A stretch of DNA of 64,000 bases from Datisca glomerata (GCA_003255025.1 QANY01013420.1:495645-559644); one strand, 5' to 3'; shown: positions 36,580-48,397, numbered from the stretch's first letter. Notes: a model not told the origin generated them from the sequence alone. Numbers and translations are program-made.

Positions 36580-37465
36580 TGATACGAACGCACTGGGAGA
36601 CCTGCCCTAGGAACCCAATAATAATGATGGTTCAAGAACCCAATGATCAATTTTAAAGAAGATGAAACCCCGACCCATTTTCTATGACACAAAGAGAACC
36701 TAATGTATAAGACCTAAGACCCAAATTGATGCTTCAAAAAGAACCAAAGGTATGGTTTCGACGCCACACTCAAGAACAAGAAAGAAAAGTGACTGATAAG
36801 TCTAGGTTTTAGAGGCCACATGAATATTTTTGATTAGTCTGAAAGGTTCTAAGAAGAACTAAAGAGAAAACTCTCAGAAAAAATTATATTCATAAAAGTT
36901 ATTTAATAGATTGTGAAACCATACTTAAATAGAAAAACTAGAAGTCTAAAGAGTCCTAAAGTGTTTAAATAACATAAACTAAATTTAAAAGATAAAAAAA
37001 TATTAATTACAATAAATAAGGAACTTGTAATCCACCGAAAAGACTCATATTGGTTGTCCACTTCTAGGTTAAGATTGTAAATGTGTCTTGCTTCCTTGTC
37101 ATCGTTTAAAATGTCATGTCATGCTCCATGTGGACTGCCATATTGAACGTCACATCATGCTCCATGTGAAATACCATATAGGGTGCCACATCATCTCCAT
37201 GTGGGTTGCCATGTTGGACGCCATGTCATGCTCCATGTAGGTTGTCTTGTTTGAGGCCACGTCATGCTCCATGTAAGTCACAAGGTTGATAAGTCTAACT
37301 TCTCCTTTTCCAAACTTTGATATCTCCACACTTGTTTGGGCCTCCACTTACTTCATTATCTCATTAAGTGCTTTAACCATCCTCTTTGCGCTAATTTTTG
37401 TGATTGGGCCGCTTGATACTTTAAGTGGATCCATCCATTAAGCTAGTGCGACCGAATCCTCATCA
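36580..37465 (-). repeat. TR-GAG 5' LTR
   Basis: On the minus strand it starts TGATGAGGAT (37465) and ends GTTCGTATCA (36580). Confidence 0.9.
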
Positions 37466-37875
37466 TGAGAACTTGGAGATTTTAGGAATCATGAACACTT
37501 AATAGATTGGATTCTTAAAAAAATTATTGTTGAGTTAAACTGGTGTTTTTGATATGGACTTAAAATATCTCATATTTTCTATTTTGTTTGCATACTTTGT
37601 TTCATGTATAGTCTCCATGCTAAAAATTATACTAAATAAAAGCATTATTGTTTGGTAGTTTAAATAACTCTTCAAATAACTGATAATTAAATCATTATTA
37701 GAAAAGAAGAAACGTGTACATTAATCATCATTTTCATTATCACATGAGCTTTTACACTACTATGCATTTTTAGTTCCAATGATTATATTTGTATTCTAGA
37801 ATCTCTAATAAATAGATAGACTAATGTATGAGCATGAAATTTTAGAAGTTTTGAAGAATAAGAACGTCAAAAGTT
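37466..37875. other. AT-rich spacer
   Basis: Nothing recognised between the two LTR elements. Confidence 0.6.
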
Positions 37876-38577
37876 TGTTATTATCACTATTATTATTGGT
37901 GTTTTCCCGAACACCAATGACAAGGCAATACGTATCGCACCACAGTAGAGAGCCAATGACGAGAAAAAATGTCGATGGAAATGAACCGACCTCATCTGGT
38001 CAACCACAAGGGAGCCTGGGTCACACAGACTTGAGCATATGCGAGACAACACAAATGGAATCTTCATATAGATCTCGATTAACCTGAAGTACCAAGGTCA
38101 TCATCACCCACCGAAAGTAACATCCCAGATGACACCATCCTACACGTCCGAGCACCCAACAAGTCCAAACGCCATGGCAGAATGTCAGAACAACCCCCGA
38201 TATGTCATCTCGAAACCACATCAATATTTAAAGACAGCTGCCTTATTTCAAATTCGCCACCCATCTGTCCAATCAAGGACAGTCATCATGTCCTAAGAAG
38301 CTTCTCCTACACGCTCCTGAGACTTCTTCAACACGCCTCCTCGTGAGGCCTCATTTATAAAAGAAAGAGGTATGTCATTTATCCCCTAAAGAAACTATGC
38401 CAAAATAATGTCAAGATACTGACTTAGCCATCGGAGGCCCTTAGGTGAGGAAACCACCCCCGGTTCTCATTGTATTCAGGTTCTTTGTTTGTGTTTTACA
38501 GATTCTGAGGTCAAGGTGGACTCCACACTAGGAGAGAATCACATGAAAATTCACTGTTGAAGTTTTTAGCATCAACA
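37876..38577 (+). repeat. LARD-like 5' LTR
   Basis: Shares with 44806-45492: GCGTATCGCA-type (CGTATCGCACCACAG), GAACCGACCTCA, GAGCATATGCGAGACAAC, AACAACCCCCGATATGTCAT, AAACTATGCCAAAATAATGTC and TGTTGAAGTTTT. Confidence 0.9.
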
Positions 38578-38578
38578 G

Positions 38579-38597
38579 TTGGCACCGCCTATGGGAA
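38579..38597 (+). other. LARD-like primer-binding site
   Basis: TTGGCACCGCCTATGGGAA directly follows the 5' LTR, close to the TTGGCGCCGTCTGTGGGAA signature of many plant gypsy elements. The primer tRNA is not assigned here. Confidence 0.65.
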
Positions 38598-39931
38598 CGA
38601 AGACAAAAACTGTTCCTATTTAAAGCGCTTGAAACTCATTTTCTCCCACAAAGAGGGGATAGGTTTGTCATCCTATGGCGATGAATTCCACGACGAGAGG
38701 AGGATTCACCATTTCCCCCAGCAGAAGAATGACCTTCTACCGTCATAATGATTCTACATCAAAAGAAGAAAGATATGATGGTTGTAACCTTTGAGGTAAC
38801 CAGGACATAGAGGAAAGGCTTGCCGGACACCGCTCAAGTCATAACAGTATCTCGCTTGAAAATGGTCCTCTTCTATGACTCAAAGGCCCACTCGTGGAGT
38901 CGTCATACACTTGCAAGACCATGGGGAAAATTATCTGGGAAAAGGTGAGATGATACCTTAACCTGGAGAAACTTTCACCCCTCAAGGAAACAGGGATCAA
39001 GACTAAACCAGGCTTCGGATGGCCAAGCTTCCCCTTTGTAAGGTTCTAGTTGAGGTCATCCCAGGAAGATGAGGGAGGAGAGCAAGGCCGCTGAAGAACG
39101 AATGAAGAAGAGACCCTTATAGGACCTTCGGGAGGCAATATGTGAGCAACTGCGGAAGATGAAGGAAAATATCGGTAGGCAACCCTCCGCTCAACTCTTT
39201 GGTGTCCTTTTAGCCACCAACAATTTTACAAGGCTCTCGTGCAAATGAAAGCCACACCGCACAGATAAACGAGCTAGGGTCATTGCCAGTTGAAATACAG
39301 AGCCTCACACCAATCCTCTACAACATGCATTTCCCGGCTCTCACGGCCTGTATCATTATGTTGGCTCGCAAGCCAAGTTAGATTCTGAAGCCCTGGTGAG
39401 AGGATAAGGATGCTCACAAGACCTCGTACACTAGTTTTCAACACGATCAGACTTTACTAGTGAGGCATACGAGCATGTCCCTCCCAAGCTCCTGCCTGAA
39501 GTGGACGAACTCACTAGAGTGAAGTAGCCTATAGCCGATGCACTGCCCGAGGAATAACCCCTAGGACGATCTTGAAGGCCAAGAGTAGTCAATCATTCTC
39601 CTACCAAAGCATTCGGGAAAGATGGTTCAAGATAAATCAACATCTATCCATGAGCAAAATGTGGAGCTCAAAAGATCCCACCATTAAGGCAAAGATGAAG
39701 CTAAAAGAGGAGAACATCCAAAAGAGATGGAGAGTGTTAGCCCGGGAAATAAGAAGCCCACTCGTCTTTGATTCTATACCTCGGTCTTCTTCCCCTCCAA
39801 TCAAAGAAAAGGAAGTGGCCTCCTTTTTAAACGGCTAAAACACCAAGGAGTAATGGACAACGAAGATCGTGTACTCAGTGATATTTGTCAAATAAAAGGG
39901 AAAATTGACTCTTCCATAACGTGTGATGAAT
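38598..39931 (+). other. LARD-like internal region, possible gag remnants
   Basis: Higher GC than the surroundings, with several 60-90 codon open stretches (for example 39572-39838, Lys/Arg-rich) and EERMKKRPL, REAICEQLRKMKENIG (about 39095-39175) that look like a charged gag segment. No defined domain could be named and stops are frequent. Confidence 0.45.
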
Positions 39932-40199
39932 GATTAAAAAGTGATGCTTGATGCTGCAATCTAGACCACCAGTGAGGATTAAAAAGTGATGACTAGTGTG
40001 GAAGTCTAGCCCATCAGTCGAGATTAAAAGGTGATGACTGATGTGACGATCTAGCCCACCAGTCAGGATTAAAAAGTGATAAGTTGTGCGGTAATCTAGC
40101 CCACCAGTCATGATTAAAATCATGACTCGTGCGAAAATCTATCCTACTAGTCGGGATTAAAAAATGATGGCTGCTGAGTACCTTAGATTGCCAGTGGGA
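39932..40199 (+). repeat. 45-bp tandem array (6 copies)
   Basis: Unit pattern GATTAAAAAGTGATGACT, then a variable part, then ATCTAGCCCACCAGTCAG. All copies are imperfect. It passes directly into the 87-bp array. Confidence 0.9.
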
Positions 40200-41005
40200 T
40201 CAAGGATGTAGCCAGAGCAGGCACGCTTGGCTAGATATCGAGGCAAAAAGTGATGTATGTTGTGCACTCTAGCTTGCCAAACAGGATCAAGGATCTAGCC
40301 AGAGCAAAAAGGTTTGGCTAGATATCAAGGTAAAAAGTGATGTCTACCGAGCACTCTAATTCACTAGACGAGATCAATGACCTAGCTAGAAGAGGCACGC
40401 CTGGCTAGATATCAAGGTAAAAATTGATGTATGCCGAGCATTCTAGTTTGCGAGACGGGATCAAGGATCTAGCTAGAGTAGGTACACATGGGTAGATATC
40501 AGGTTAAAAAGTGATATCTGCCAAGCACTCTAGCTCATCAGACACGATCAATGATCTAGTTAGAGCAGGCACTCCTGACTAGACATCAAGTTAAAAAGTG
40601 ATGTCTATCGACCACTCTAGCTCGTCAGAGTGGATCAAGGATCTAGTTAGAGCAGGAACGTCTCACTATATATCAAGTTAAAAAATGATGCTTGTCAAGC
40701 ACTTTAGCTCGCCAGATGAGATCACGGGTCTAGCCTGAGCAGGAATGCCTGGCTAGACATTAAAGGTGAAAAGTGTCTGTCAAGCACCCTAACTCGCCAG
40801 ACGTGATTAAGGTCCGGCTAGAAAAGTCACGTATGGCTAGACATCAAAGGTAAGAGATGTATGTCGAGCATTCTAGCTCACCAGATGAGAATGAGGCCAT
40901 AGTCAGAGCGGGAATGCCTGGCTAGAATTTGGAAAAAAAGTCTATCGCGCACTTTACCTTGTCAGATGAAACAAGGATTTATCGAGAGCAGGAATACCTG
41001 AATAG
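40200..41005 (+). repeat. 87-bp tandem array (about 9 copies)
   Basis: Unit: GATCAAGGATCTAGCCAGAG, CAGGCACGCCTGGCTAGATATCAAG-like, then GTAAAAAGTGATGTCTGCC and GAGCACTCTAGCTCGCCAGAC. The second half resembles the 45-bp unit next door, so the longer unit looks like a 45-bp unit plus an added segment. Copies degenerate towards the right. Confidence 0.9.
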
Positions 41006-42114
41006 CCGCCTAAGGAAATGTCCTCTGATCGATTATCAAAGGAAAAGAGTTTGACTTGCAGTCAAACTCGTCAGACCAGGAAAAGGCCCAGTCAAGAGAA
41101 ATGATGCTTGACAAATCGTCAAAAGGTAAACTCTCAATTTGAGAAAGGTCCGCCCAAACAAACCTCCTATGGGAGCACAGTTAAAAACTTTATAATGAGC
41201 ACAACAAGTCTGTATGATCCCCGACCTTCTTCAAAGGGGGCAGCTCAAAAGGAATGATCAAATCCATCTTGGGGCCCACTAAAGCTTGGGGTAAGAGCAA
41301 CCCCACAGCTCAAGCCAGCAGGAATTAATACTTAGAACATTCATAATTCAGAGCAATAAAGAAGCAGGAACGAAAAGAGGATTAAGGTCTTGTCCAGATC
41401 AAGCTTGACTGGCGTAAAAGTGAAACCTTACCTACTGGAGGTACGTTTATTACTTAAAGCACAGCTCATATAGATACAAGTTACGACAAAGGAAATAAGC
41501 AAAAGAAAATCTAAAAGAAGGAGTTAGAGTTACTAAATAAAAGTTCATTCTCATTATTAAGGAAAAATGATTACAAATACGAGTGAAGAAAAATGAATAA
41601 AAATCTCCTCCTCAGTTGAAGGGGCGAACCCCTCCTACGCTAACTTAAAAGGAAAACCCCCCATGATTGGGAAGGTGGCCTCAGGATTTCCATTACTTTC
41701 TTAAACTCTTTTGAGGCCCGGAGGGCTCCGGTCGCTTGATGATGGAGGATCACGATGACTTAGTTTGAGGACCCACACCAAGTTGGGATAAAAGTGGATT
41801 CAAACCATGAGCAACACCTAATTTTTGAGCCGAGTACGAAAAAAGACTCAACTTCTCCCACAAGGTGAGGAAGGAGGTAAGCCCCTACCCCATGGTTCAA
41901 GATGATCCCCAAGGGTACGACTGCAAGGACTGTGCTTGGTCCACTCCCAATGTGTGTTATAGTGAGCGGCTGGTGGATCGAAAGGATAGAGGTGGTAAAA
42001 AGAAGGCAATAATGACGAGGAAGGAGTGGGATGCAATCGAGGAAGTCGCTTCATTATAAGTCCAAGGACAAGATCCTCATATAGGTTGTAGACATCTCCT
42101 ACGGGTAACATTTT
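41006..42114 (+). other. LARD-like internal region right of the arrays
   Basis: GC-richer non-coding sequence with runs such as AAGGGGGCAGCTC and GGGGCCCACTAAAGCTTGG. The overlapping ORFs at 41848-42111 (both strands) carry no recognised motif. Confidence 0.5.
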
Positions 42115-42447
42115 GGGTTATTTGGAATTATGTACCCTTTCTAATTTGGTTATGAAATATACCCCTTTATGAGAACTCGGAATTTTATTCCACTGGCCCA
42201 CCACAGCTACACATCAACTAATTGCAACTCTCGTTTCCTACATCATTTTACCCTACCCATGCAAATATCAAATCAATCAAAGTTAACAAATACCCAGTCT
42301 TCCACTCTTAGCTATCATTTCCTGCTTTTCTCTCTTTTCTTCAACAAACATCTTTCTTCTTCTTTGCTACTTTATGTTGTTTGTTTTTAATCTCTTGATG
42401 AAAAAATTGGCTAAATTTGGGTTATTAATATATAACTTGTTGCCATC

Positions 42448-42579
42448 ATGGGTTGCGCTGGCTGTTCATCGAAGGCCTGGTGTGTGGGAATACATTTGAG
42501 TGAAAGTTCATGCTCTTCCTGTAGAGGAGCTCCGCATCACTATCTCCACTTCAAGGAAGAACTGGTTGACGGAAGCTAA
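42448..42579 (+). CDS. Small Cys-rich ORF inside the Mutator-like element (43 aa, hypothetical)
   Basis: It opens MGCAGCSSKAWCVG and closes FKEELVDGS. Six cysteines fall in the first 25 residues, and composition is GC-richer than the surrounding element. Mutator-like elements often capture host gene pieces (Pack-MULE), so this may be a captured exon fragment; no source gene was recognised and chance is possible. It has no counterpart in copy 2. Confidence 0.25.
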   Translation: MGCAGCSSKAWCVGIHLSESSCSSCRGAPHHYLHFKEELVDGS

Positions 42580-42984
42580 CAACATCTAAATTTTTGTTTT
42601 AGTACCTTTTTTTATGATTTAATTATCCTGTTATTGATTTTTAAGATTGAACGATTAATCCAGATTTGTGTGATTTACTAAGTAATTTTTCTGATTCGTG
42701 GATGCGGCTCAAATGGAAATTTTGTATTTGAGCTTGATTTTGAGCTATTCACTACTTCATTTCCATGGTCAACTCTTTCCATGTTGATCGGCAATGGTGT
42801 AGAATTTCTCAACCATCCTTTACGTTTAAGTCTTAACCCTTTAATTGGGTATATTTTTTACCAAAACATTATGTATTTTCTTAGACTAAATGATGATCAC
42901 ATGTAATCATTCATGTACAATTTTTTAGGACATGGAATTTTTGGAATTTAAGAATCCTTGTTGCAGTCACCTAGTGTTTGGGTT

Positions 42985-43815
42985 GTTGACTGTAAAAAAT
43001 TACTTGAAGTGTTCATGTAGTCATACAACAACTTAAATCCAACAAGTAGTCATATTGTATGTGGGTTACTGAATGATAAAATAGAATGACTACTTGAATG
43101 GTTCAAGTAATAATAAAAAACTATTTGAACCTTTCAGGTATTCAACTGATCTATGCTTTGTTGACTGACAGAATAAAATAACTACTTGAAGTGTACAAGT
43201 AATCTTACGCACCAAGTACTCACCTGGTGTGTAGGCTACTGACTGTAAAAAAATCACTACTTGAAGGGTTCAAGTAGTCATAAATAAGTACTTGAATCCT
43301 TCAAGTAGTCACCGCGTGTGTGGGTTGTTGACTAAAAATAAACAACTACCTGAAGGGTTCAAGTAATCATAAAAAATTACTTGAACCCTTCAAGGAGTCA
43401 TCTAGTATGTGGGTTGCTGACTGTAAAAAAATGTAACTACTTGAAGGGTTCAAGTAGTCATAAAAAATTTACTCGAACCCTTCATGTATTCAACTAGTCT
43501 CTGATTTGGTCACTGTACTTGAAGGGTTCAAGTAGTCATAAACAACTGCTTAAATACTTCAAGTAGCCACCTGGTATTCGAGTTATTGATTGGCAAAAAA
43601 ATAGTTACTTTGAGGGTCCAAGTAGTCATAAAAAATTACTCGAACCTTTCAAGTAGCCACCTGATATGTGAGTTGTTAATTGTAAAAAAATGACTTAATG
43701 CGTTCAAGTAGTAAACAATTACTTGAACCCTTCAAGTAGTCAGCTAGTGTGTGAGTTGCTGACTTGTAAATTGAAGGGTTTAAGTAATAATTAAAAATTA
43801 TTTGAACTCTTCAAG
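42985..43815. repeat. Palindromic ACTACTTGAA/TTCAAGTAGT array (copy 1)
   Basis: Units alternate CTACTTGAAGGGTTCAAGTAGT (itself a near-perfect palindrome) with ACTTGAACCCTTCAAGTAGT and short linkers such as CATAAAAAA or GTGTGTGGGTTGCTGACTG. The spacing is irregular, with many point changes. Confidence 0.9.
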
Positions 43816-44051
43816 TAGAAGAAGAAGCTTCGTTGAAGAAGAGAGAAGAAGGATAAGGTGAAAAAAATAATTAGATTGATTTGACATGTGCATTGATAAA
43901 GAAAGAGAGATGATGGAGGAAGAGATATATTGTAAGTGATTGATTTGATTTAGTGGGCCATGGGTATAATATTTTTATATTTGAAAAACTGGTATAAATT
44001 TCCTTACAAAACTTGGAAAGGATATAGATTTTCAAATAACCCTAATATTTT

Positions 44052-44785
44052 GCAATAGAAGGGACTTTGCAACTTTAAGCCGGTAACCAATGCAGACAAA
44101 AAGTTCACCACATAGGTTTATCAACGACAAGAAAATCATCATGAATGGAACGTCAATAACTTTAAGGCATGACATTTAAAAGACGATAGAAATGGCAATG
44201 ATAACCATGGAAAGGAAAACTAGGGGCATCTCAGGAGCAAGCCCCTAACGAAGGAGGCCTTAGAAGGTGAAGGGTCATTGTTCTTCCAAGGAAGAAAGAA
44301 GAAATTGGGGGAAGAATGAAAGTTTTGATTCTGTAAGGAAGGCGAGGATGAAGTAAATGTGAAGGAAAATCGCCTATTTATAGGCCTAAAAGAAGGAGAC
44401 TGCTCATTGAAGGGCATAAAAGAGGGACATGATGACGACCGTTGAGGCTATCCAACGCCTCAGTAAGTGGCCGCTTCACGGACCAGTAAGAAAATTTTTG
44501 GAAGACCAAACGCAGTTCAAACGACGCGTCAGGAATGAAGAGACACATCGAGGAGACATGTTACTTTACGTGCACCCACATGCCATTAATTCCTCCGCTC
44601 TAAAGAGATTGATGGCTTTGAACCGTGGAAAAGATGAAATGATGTATGTGTGATAGATGAGTCATGATAGAAACGTGAAGTGCCCAGGACGAGAGAATGC
44701 CTTAGCTTACACCTCCATCCAAAGGTAGCTGAGACGAGGAGCTCAGATAAAGAAGCCTTCAGACTCTAGAGAATGAAGCCACTCA
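44052..44785 (+). other. LARD-like internal region after the Mutator-like insertion
   Basis: Non-coding continuation of the retroelement; ORFs 44220-44417 (minus) and 44429-44653 (plus) have no recognised motif. Confidence 0.45.
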
Positions 44786-44805
44786 AGTCCCCGACTGGGG
44801 GCAAC
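44786..44805 (+). other. LARD-like polypurine tract
   Basis: CCCCGACTGGGGGCAAC ends directly at the 3' LTR start TGTTATGG. Confidence 0.8.
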
Positions 44806-45492
44806 TGTTATGGACATTTTTCCAAGCACAAGTGACAAGATAACGCGTATCGCACTACAGCAGAGAGTCAATGATAAGGGAAAATATCGAAGGAGAAGAA
44901 CCGACCTCAGCTGGTCAGCCCCAAGGGAGCCCAGGTCGCATAGAACTAAGCATATGCGAGACAACATAAATAGAATATGCGAAGAGAGCTTGGTTAACCT
45001 CGAGTACCAAGATCATCATTAGCCGCTGAAAGTGACATCCCAGATGACACCTTCCTACATACTCGAGCACCTAACAAGTCTAATCGCCATGACCGAATGT
45101 CAGAACAACCCTCGATATGTCATCTCGAAAGCATATCAACATTTGATGTCGGTTGCTTTATGTCAAGGTCACCTCTCATCTGTCCAATCAGTGGCAGTCA
45201 TTGTATCCTAGGAAGCTTCTCCTACACGCTCTTGATGCTTCTTCGACATGCCTCTCCCGTGAGGCCTCAGGTACAAATATCATTGTTTAAAAAAAAGGTA
45301 TGTTATTTATCTCTTAAGGAAACTATACCAAAATAATGTCAGGCATCAGATGTTCTTATGTGAGGCAACCACTCTTCGGTTTTCCTCGACTTCAGGTTCT
45401 TTGTTTGGTTTTTATAAATTCTAAGGTTTAGAGGAGCTCCACGTTAGGAGAGGATCGCATGCAAGTTCATTGTTGAAGTTTTCTCATCAACA
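44806..45492 (+). repeat. LARD-like 3' LTR
   Basis: Partner of 37876-38577. It starts TGTTATGGAC and ends TCTCATCAACA. Confidence 0.9.
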
Positions 45493-46142
45493 ACTACCAA
45501 TCAAAAGATCATAATATAACAACTATAATTTTTTTATTTTCTTGCATGTCTACTTAACTTTGTTACTACCAAGTAAAGGTTCGTTGATATCTTTATTTTC
45601 ATTCATTTGGTTGATAAAGATATTAGATGTCCATGGTGCAAGACTCGTTTATAAGGTTATGCTCTCTCTCCCTTTTTATTGTTTTTCCTTTTCCAAAAGC
45701 TTAATGTAATCCACCATTTGGTTACTAATTTTATTTCTATCCCTCAAAATAATATTGTCGTACAAGATAATGCAATGTCATGAATTAAAGGGTTCAGTTT
45801 AAAGTCTTAAAAACTTTCAAATATCTGGTTTTGCTACCTCTAGGTCATTAGATGATTATATGAAAAAAATTATTTTTAACAGAATTAGTGTTCACAGTGG
45901 AATTTTAATAATTATGCAAATATTTGTATGAGTTGACATTTGTCAACAAATAACATTTCATGTGGATCTGAAACAAAAGTTAGTAGCTATTCTTACGGCT
46001 TTGTTTTCTTCTATTTTTGTTAAAAATTTAATCTGACTAATTCAAAATAAATAGTTACTTTTAATTTTCTAAAATTATCTCTTTAGTTTTTTCAATAGGC
46101 AAGTACAAAAACGCATCAGTAATATGCAATTATTTTATTTTA
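45493..46142. other. AT-rich spacer
   Basis: No gene, repeat or RNA recognised. Confidence 0.55.
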
Positions 46143-48397
46143 GAATTATTTAGATAAATATATTCTTTTGAATTTGACTAAAGAATTTCATACCCATTAT
46201 TTGAAAATAAAGAATTTTATATACCTGGTCCACCAACTTCACATCATCATTTACAATATATTTCTTTCTTCATCATTTATTTTTCTTTTTCAATACACAT
46301 CTCTAATCAATTTAATAATCTCTTAATATTCTTTTTATTCTTTCTTTTTCAACGAAACTTCTTTTAAAACTTGTAGGGCTGAAGTAATTTTTATAACTAC
46401 GTGAACCCTTCAAGTAGTTATTTTTTATCAATTAACACACATACACCATGTGACTACTTGAAATTTCAAGTAATTATTGATTTTTTGTCACCAATTATCT
46501 ATATACCAGGTGACTACTTGAATGATTCATGTAGTTTTTATGACTACTTGAAGAGTTCAAGTAGTTTTTTATAACAACTTCAGTCATTTTTTATGTCAAA
46601 AAATAGGAGAAAATGAACGTTGAGTACTCGAAGGGTTCAAGTAGTTGTTATTTTTTTTCAATAATTACCCATATACCAGGTGACTACTTGAAGGGTTCAA
46701 GTAGTTTTTTATAACTACTTGAGCATTTTTTTTACGTCCAAAAAAATAGGAGAAAATGAACGTTGAGTACTCGAAGGGTTCGAGTAGTCATAAAAAACTA
46801 CTTGAACCCTTCCAATACTCAACGTTTCTTTTCTCTTATTTTTTTGGAGGCAAAAAAAGTAGTCATAAAAAATTACTTGAACCCTTCAAATAGTCATAAA
46901 AAACTACTTGAATTATTCAAGTAGTCATAGAAAACTACTTGAATCATTTAAGTAGTCATATGGTGTTTGTGTTGCTGACTGAGCAAACAAAAAATAACTA
47001 CTTGAAATGTTCTAGTAGTCATAAACAACTACTTGAACCTTTCAAGTAATCACCTGGTGTATGGGTTATTGATTGACAAAAAATAACTACTTGTACCATT
47101 CAACTACTTGAACATTTTAAGTAGTTTGAACTATTCAAGTAGTCAATTGTTTCGACTTTCAGAATCAAAATTACTACTTGAACGGTTTAAGTAGTCAAAT
47201 ACAACTACTTGAACCTTTAAGGAATTACTTATTTTGACTTCTAGAATAAATATCATTATTTGAAGAGTTCAAGTAGTTGTTGTTTTCAGTTAACCCTCAT
47301 ACATCATGTGACTACTTGAAGTTATTTATGACTACTTAAACCCTTCAAGTAGTTGTTTATGATTACTTGAACCTTTCAAATAGTCACTTGTTTTGACTTC
47401 CAGAATCAAAATCACTACTTGAAGGTTTCAAGTAGTCAGATACACTACTTGAACCCTTCAAGTAATTACTTGTTTTGACTTTCAGAATAAAAATCATTCT
47501 TTGAATGATTCAAGTAGTTGTTATTTTTTTGTCACTCAACACTCATACACCATGTGACTACTTAAAATGTTCAAGTAGTTATTTTTCAGTCAATTACCCA
47601 TATATCAGGGGACTACTGAAGGGTTCAAATAATTGTTTATGACTACTTGAATCCTTCAAGTAGTTGTTTTTTGTTTGGTCAGTCAACAACCCAAACAGGA
47701 GGTGACTACTTGAAGGATTCAAGTAAATTTTTTATTATTACTTGAGCATTTTTTGCATCCAAAAAATAAGAGAAAAGAAATTTTAAGTACTTGAAGGGTT
47801 CTAATAATTTTTTATGACTATTTGAACCCTTCAAGTACTCAACGTTCCTTTTCTACTATTTTCTAACGGAAAAAAAGACCCAAGTTGTTATAAAAAAATA
47901 CTTGAACTCTTCAAGTGGTCATAAAAAGCTACTTGAACCCTTCAAATAGTCATAGGATGTATGAGTAATTGCTAGAAAAAAATAACCACTTGAACCCTTC
48001 AAGTAGTAATAAACAACAACTTGAAGGGTTCAAATAGTCATAAACAACCACTTGAACCTTTCAAGTAGTCACATGGTGTATGTGTGTTGACTGATAAAAA
48101 AATAACTATTTGAAGGGTTCAAGTAGTCATAAAAAATTATTTAAAGGGTTCAAGTAGTCATAAAAAATTACTTGAACCTTTCAAGTTTTAAAAGAAGTTT
48201 CGTTGAAAAAGAAAGAATAAGAAGAAGAGATTATTAAATTGAATAGACATGTAAATTGGAAAAGAACAAGAAATGATGAAGAAAGAGAGATATTGCAAAT
48301 GATGATGTGTACTTCGTGAACCATGGTATAAAATTCTTTATTTTCAAAAAAAAAAATTCATTAGCCAAGTTCAAAAATGTATATTTATCTAAATAAT
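46143..48397. mobile_element. Mutator-like element, palindrome-array family, copy 2
   Basis: Terminal inverted repeats of about 220-235 bp (46143-46378 and 48178-48397). Matching words are AATTATTTAGATAAATAT, GAAAATAAAGAATTTTATA, TGGTCCACCAAC/TGGTTCACGAAG, ACATCATCATTT, TTTAATAATCTCTT and TTTTTCAACGAAACTTCTTT. The inner TIR words match copy 1. No transposase ORF and no clear 9-bp TSD. Almost all of the interior is the palindromic array. Confidence 0.75.
46385..48178. repeat. Palindromic ACTACTTGAA/TTCAAGTAGT array (copy 2)
   Basis: About 1.8 kb of the same alternating words as copy 1, with longer higher-order blocks: for example the segment with AATAGGAGAAAATGAACGTT at about 46600 recurs near 46745, and an inverted version (AACGTTTCTTTTCTC) lies near 46822. 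Dozens of ACTTGAA...TTCAAGT pairs can fold locally. Confidence 0.9.

Larger units (their letters stand above)
33646..37465 (-). mobile_element. Gag-only LTR retrotransposon (TR-GAG-like)
   Basis: LTRs of 882 and 886 bp flank about 2.05 kb that holds PBS, a leader, a single degraded gypsy-type gag and a PPT, with no protease, RT, RNase H or integrase. Terminal-repeat elements carrying only gag are a known non-autonomous class in plants (TR-GAG). No clear TSD (GAAGA left, TGAGA right). Confidence 0.85.
42115..44042. mobile_element. Mutator-like element, palindrome-array family, copy 1
   Basis: Long degenerate TIRs (about 42115-42375 and 43815-44042) start GGGTTATTTG at both ends and share ACCCTTTC/TCCTTTCC, TGGCCCACYA and TTCTTCAACRAA words. 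The 9-bp TSD is TAACATTTT (42106-42114) and TAATATTTT (44043-44051), 8 of 9 identical; long TIRs plus a 9-bp TSD indicate Mutator superfamily. No transposase. The element is inserted in the LARD-like retroelement and contains a 43-codon ORF and an ACTTGAA/TTCAAGT array. The second family member is at 46143-48397. Confidence 0.8.
37876..45492 (+). mobile_element. Gypsy-like LTR element without recognised pol (LARD-like)
   Basis: Two LTRs (702 and 687 bp, both starting TGTTA and ending CAACA) flank 6.2 kb. A primer-site-like TTGGCACCGCCTATGGGAA follows the left LTR, and a PPT GACTGGGGGCAAC precedes the right LTR, fixing the + orientation. No RT, RNase H or integrase motif is visible. The interior holds possible gag remnants, two related tandem arrays and an inserted Mutator-like element. 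PBS and PPT style resemble Tat/Ogre-type gypsy elements. No TSD was found (AAGTT left, ACTAC right). Confidence 0.85.

Noticed and set aside
43000..43815. CRISPR-like appearance of short repeats and spacers
   Set aside because: Repeats are degenerate, palindromic, irregularly spaced and enclosed by transposon TIRs in a plant genome.
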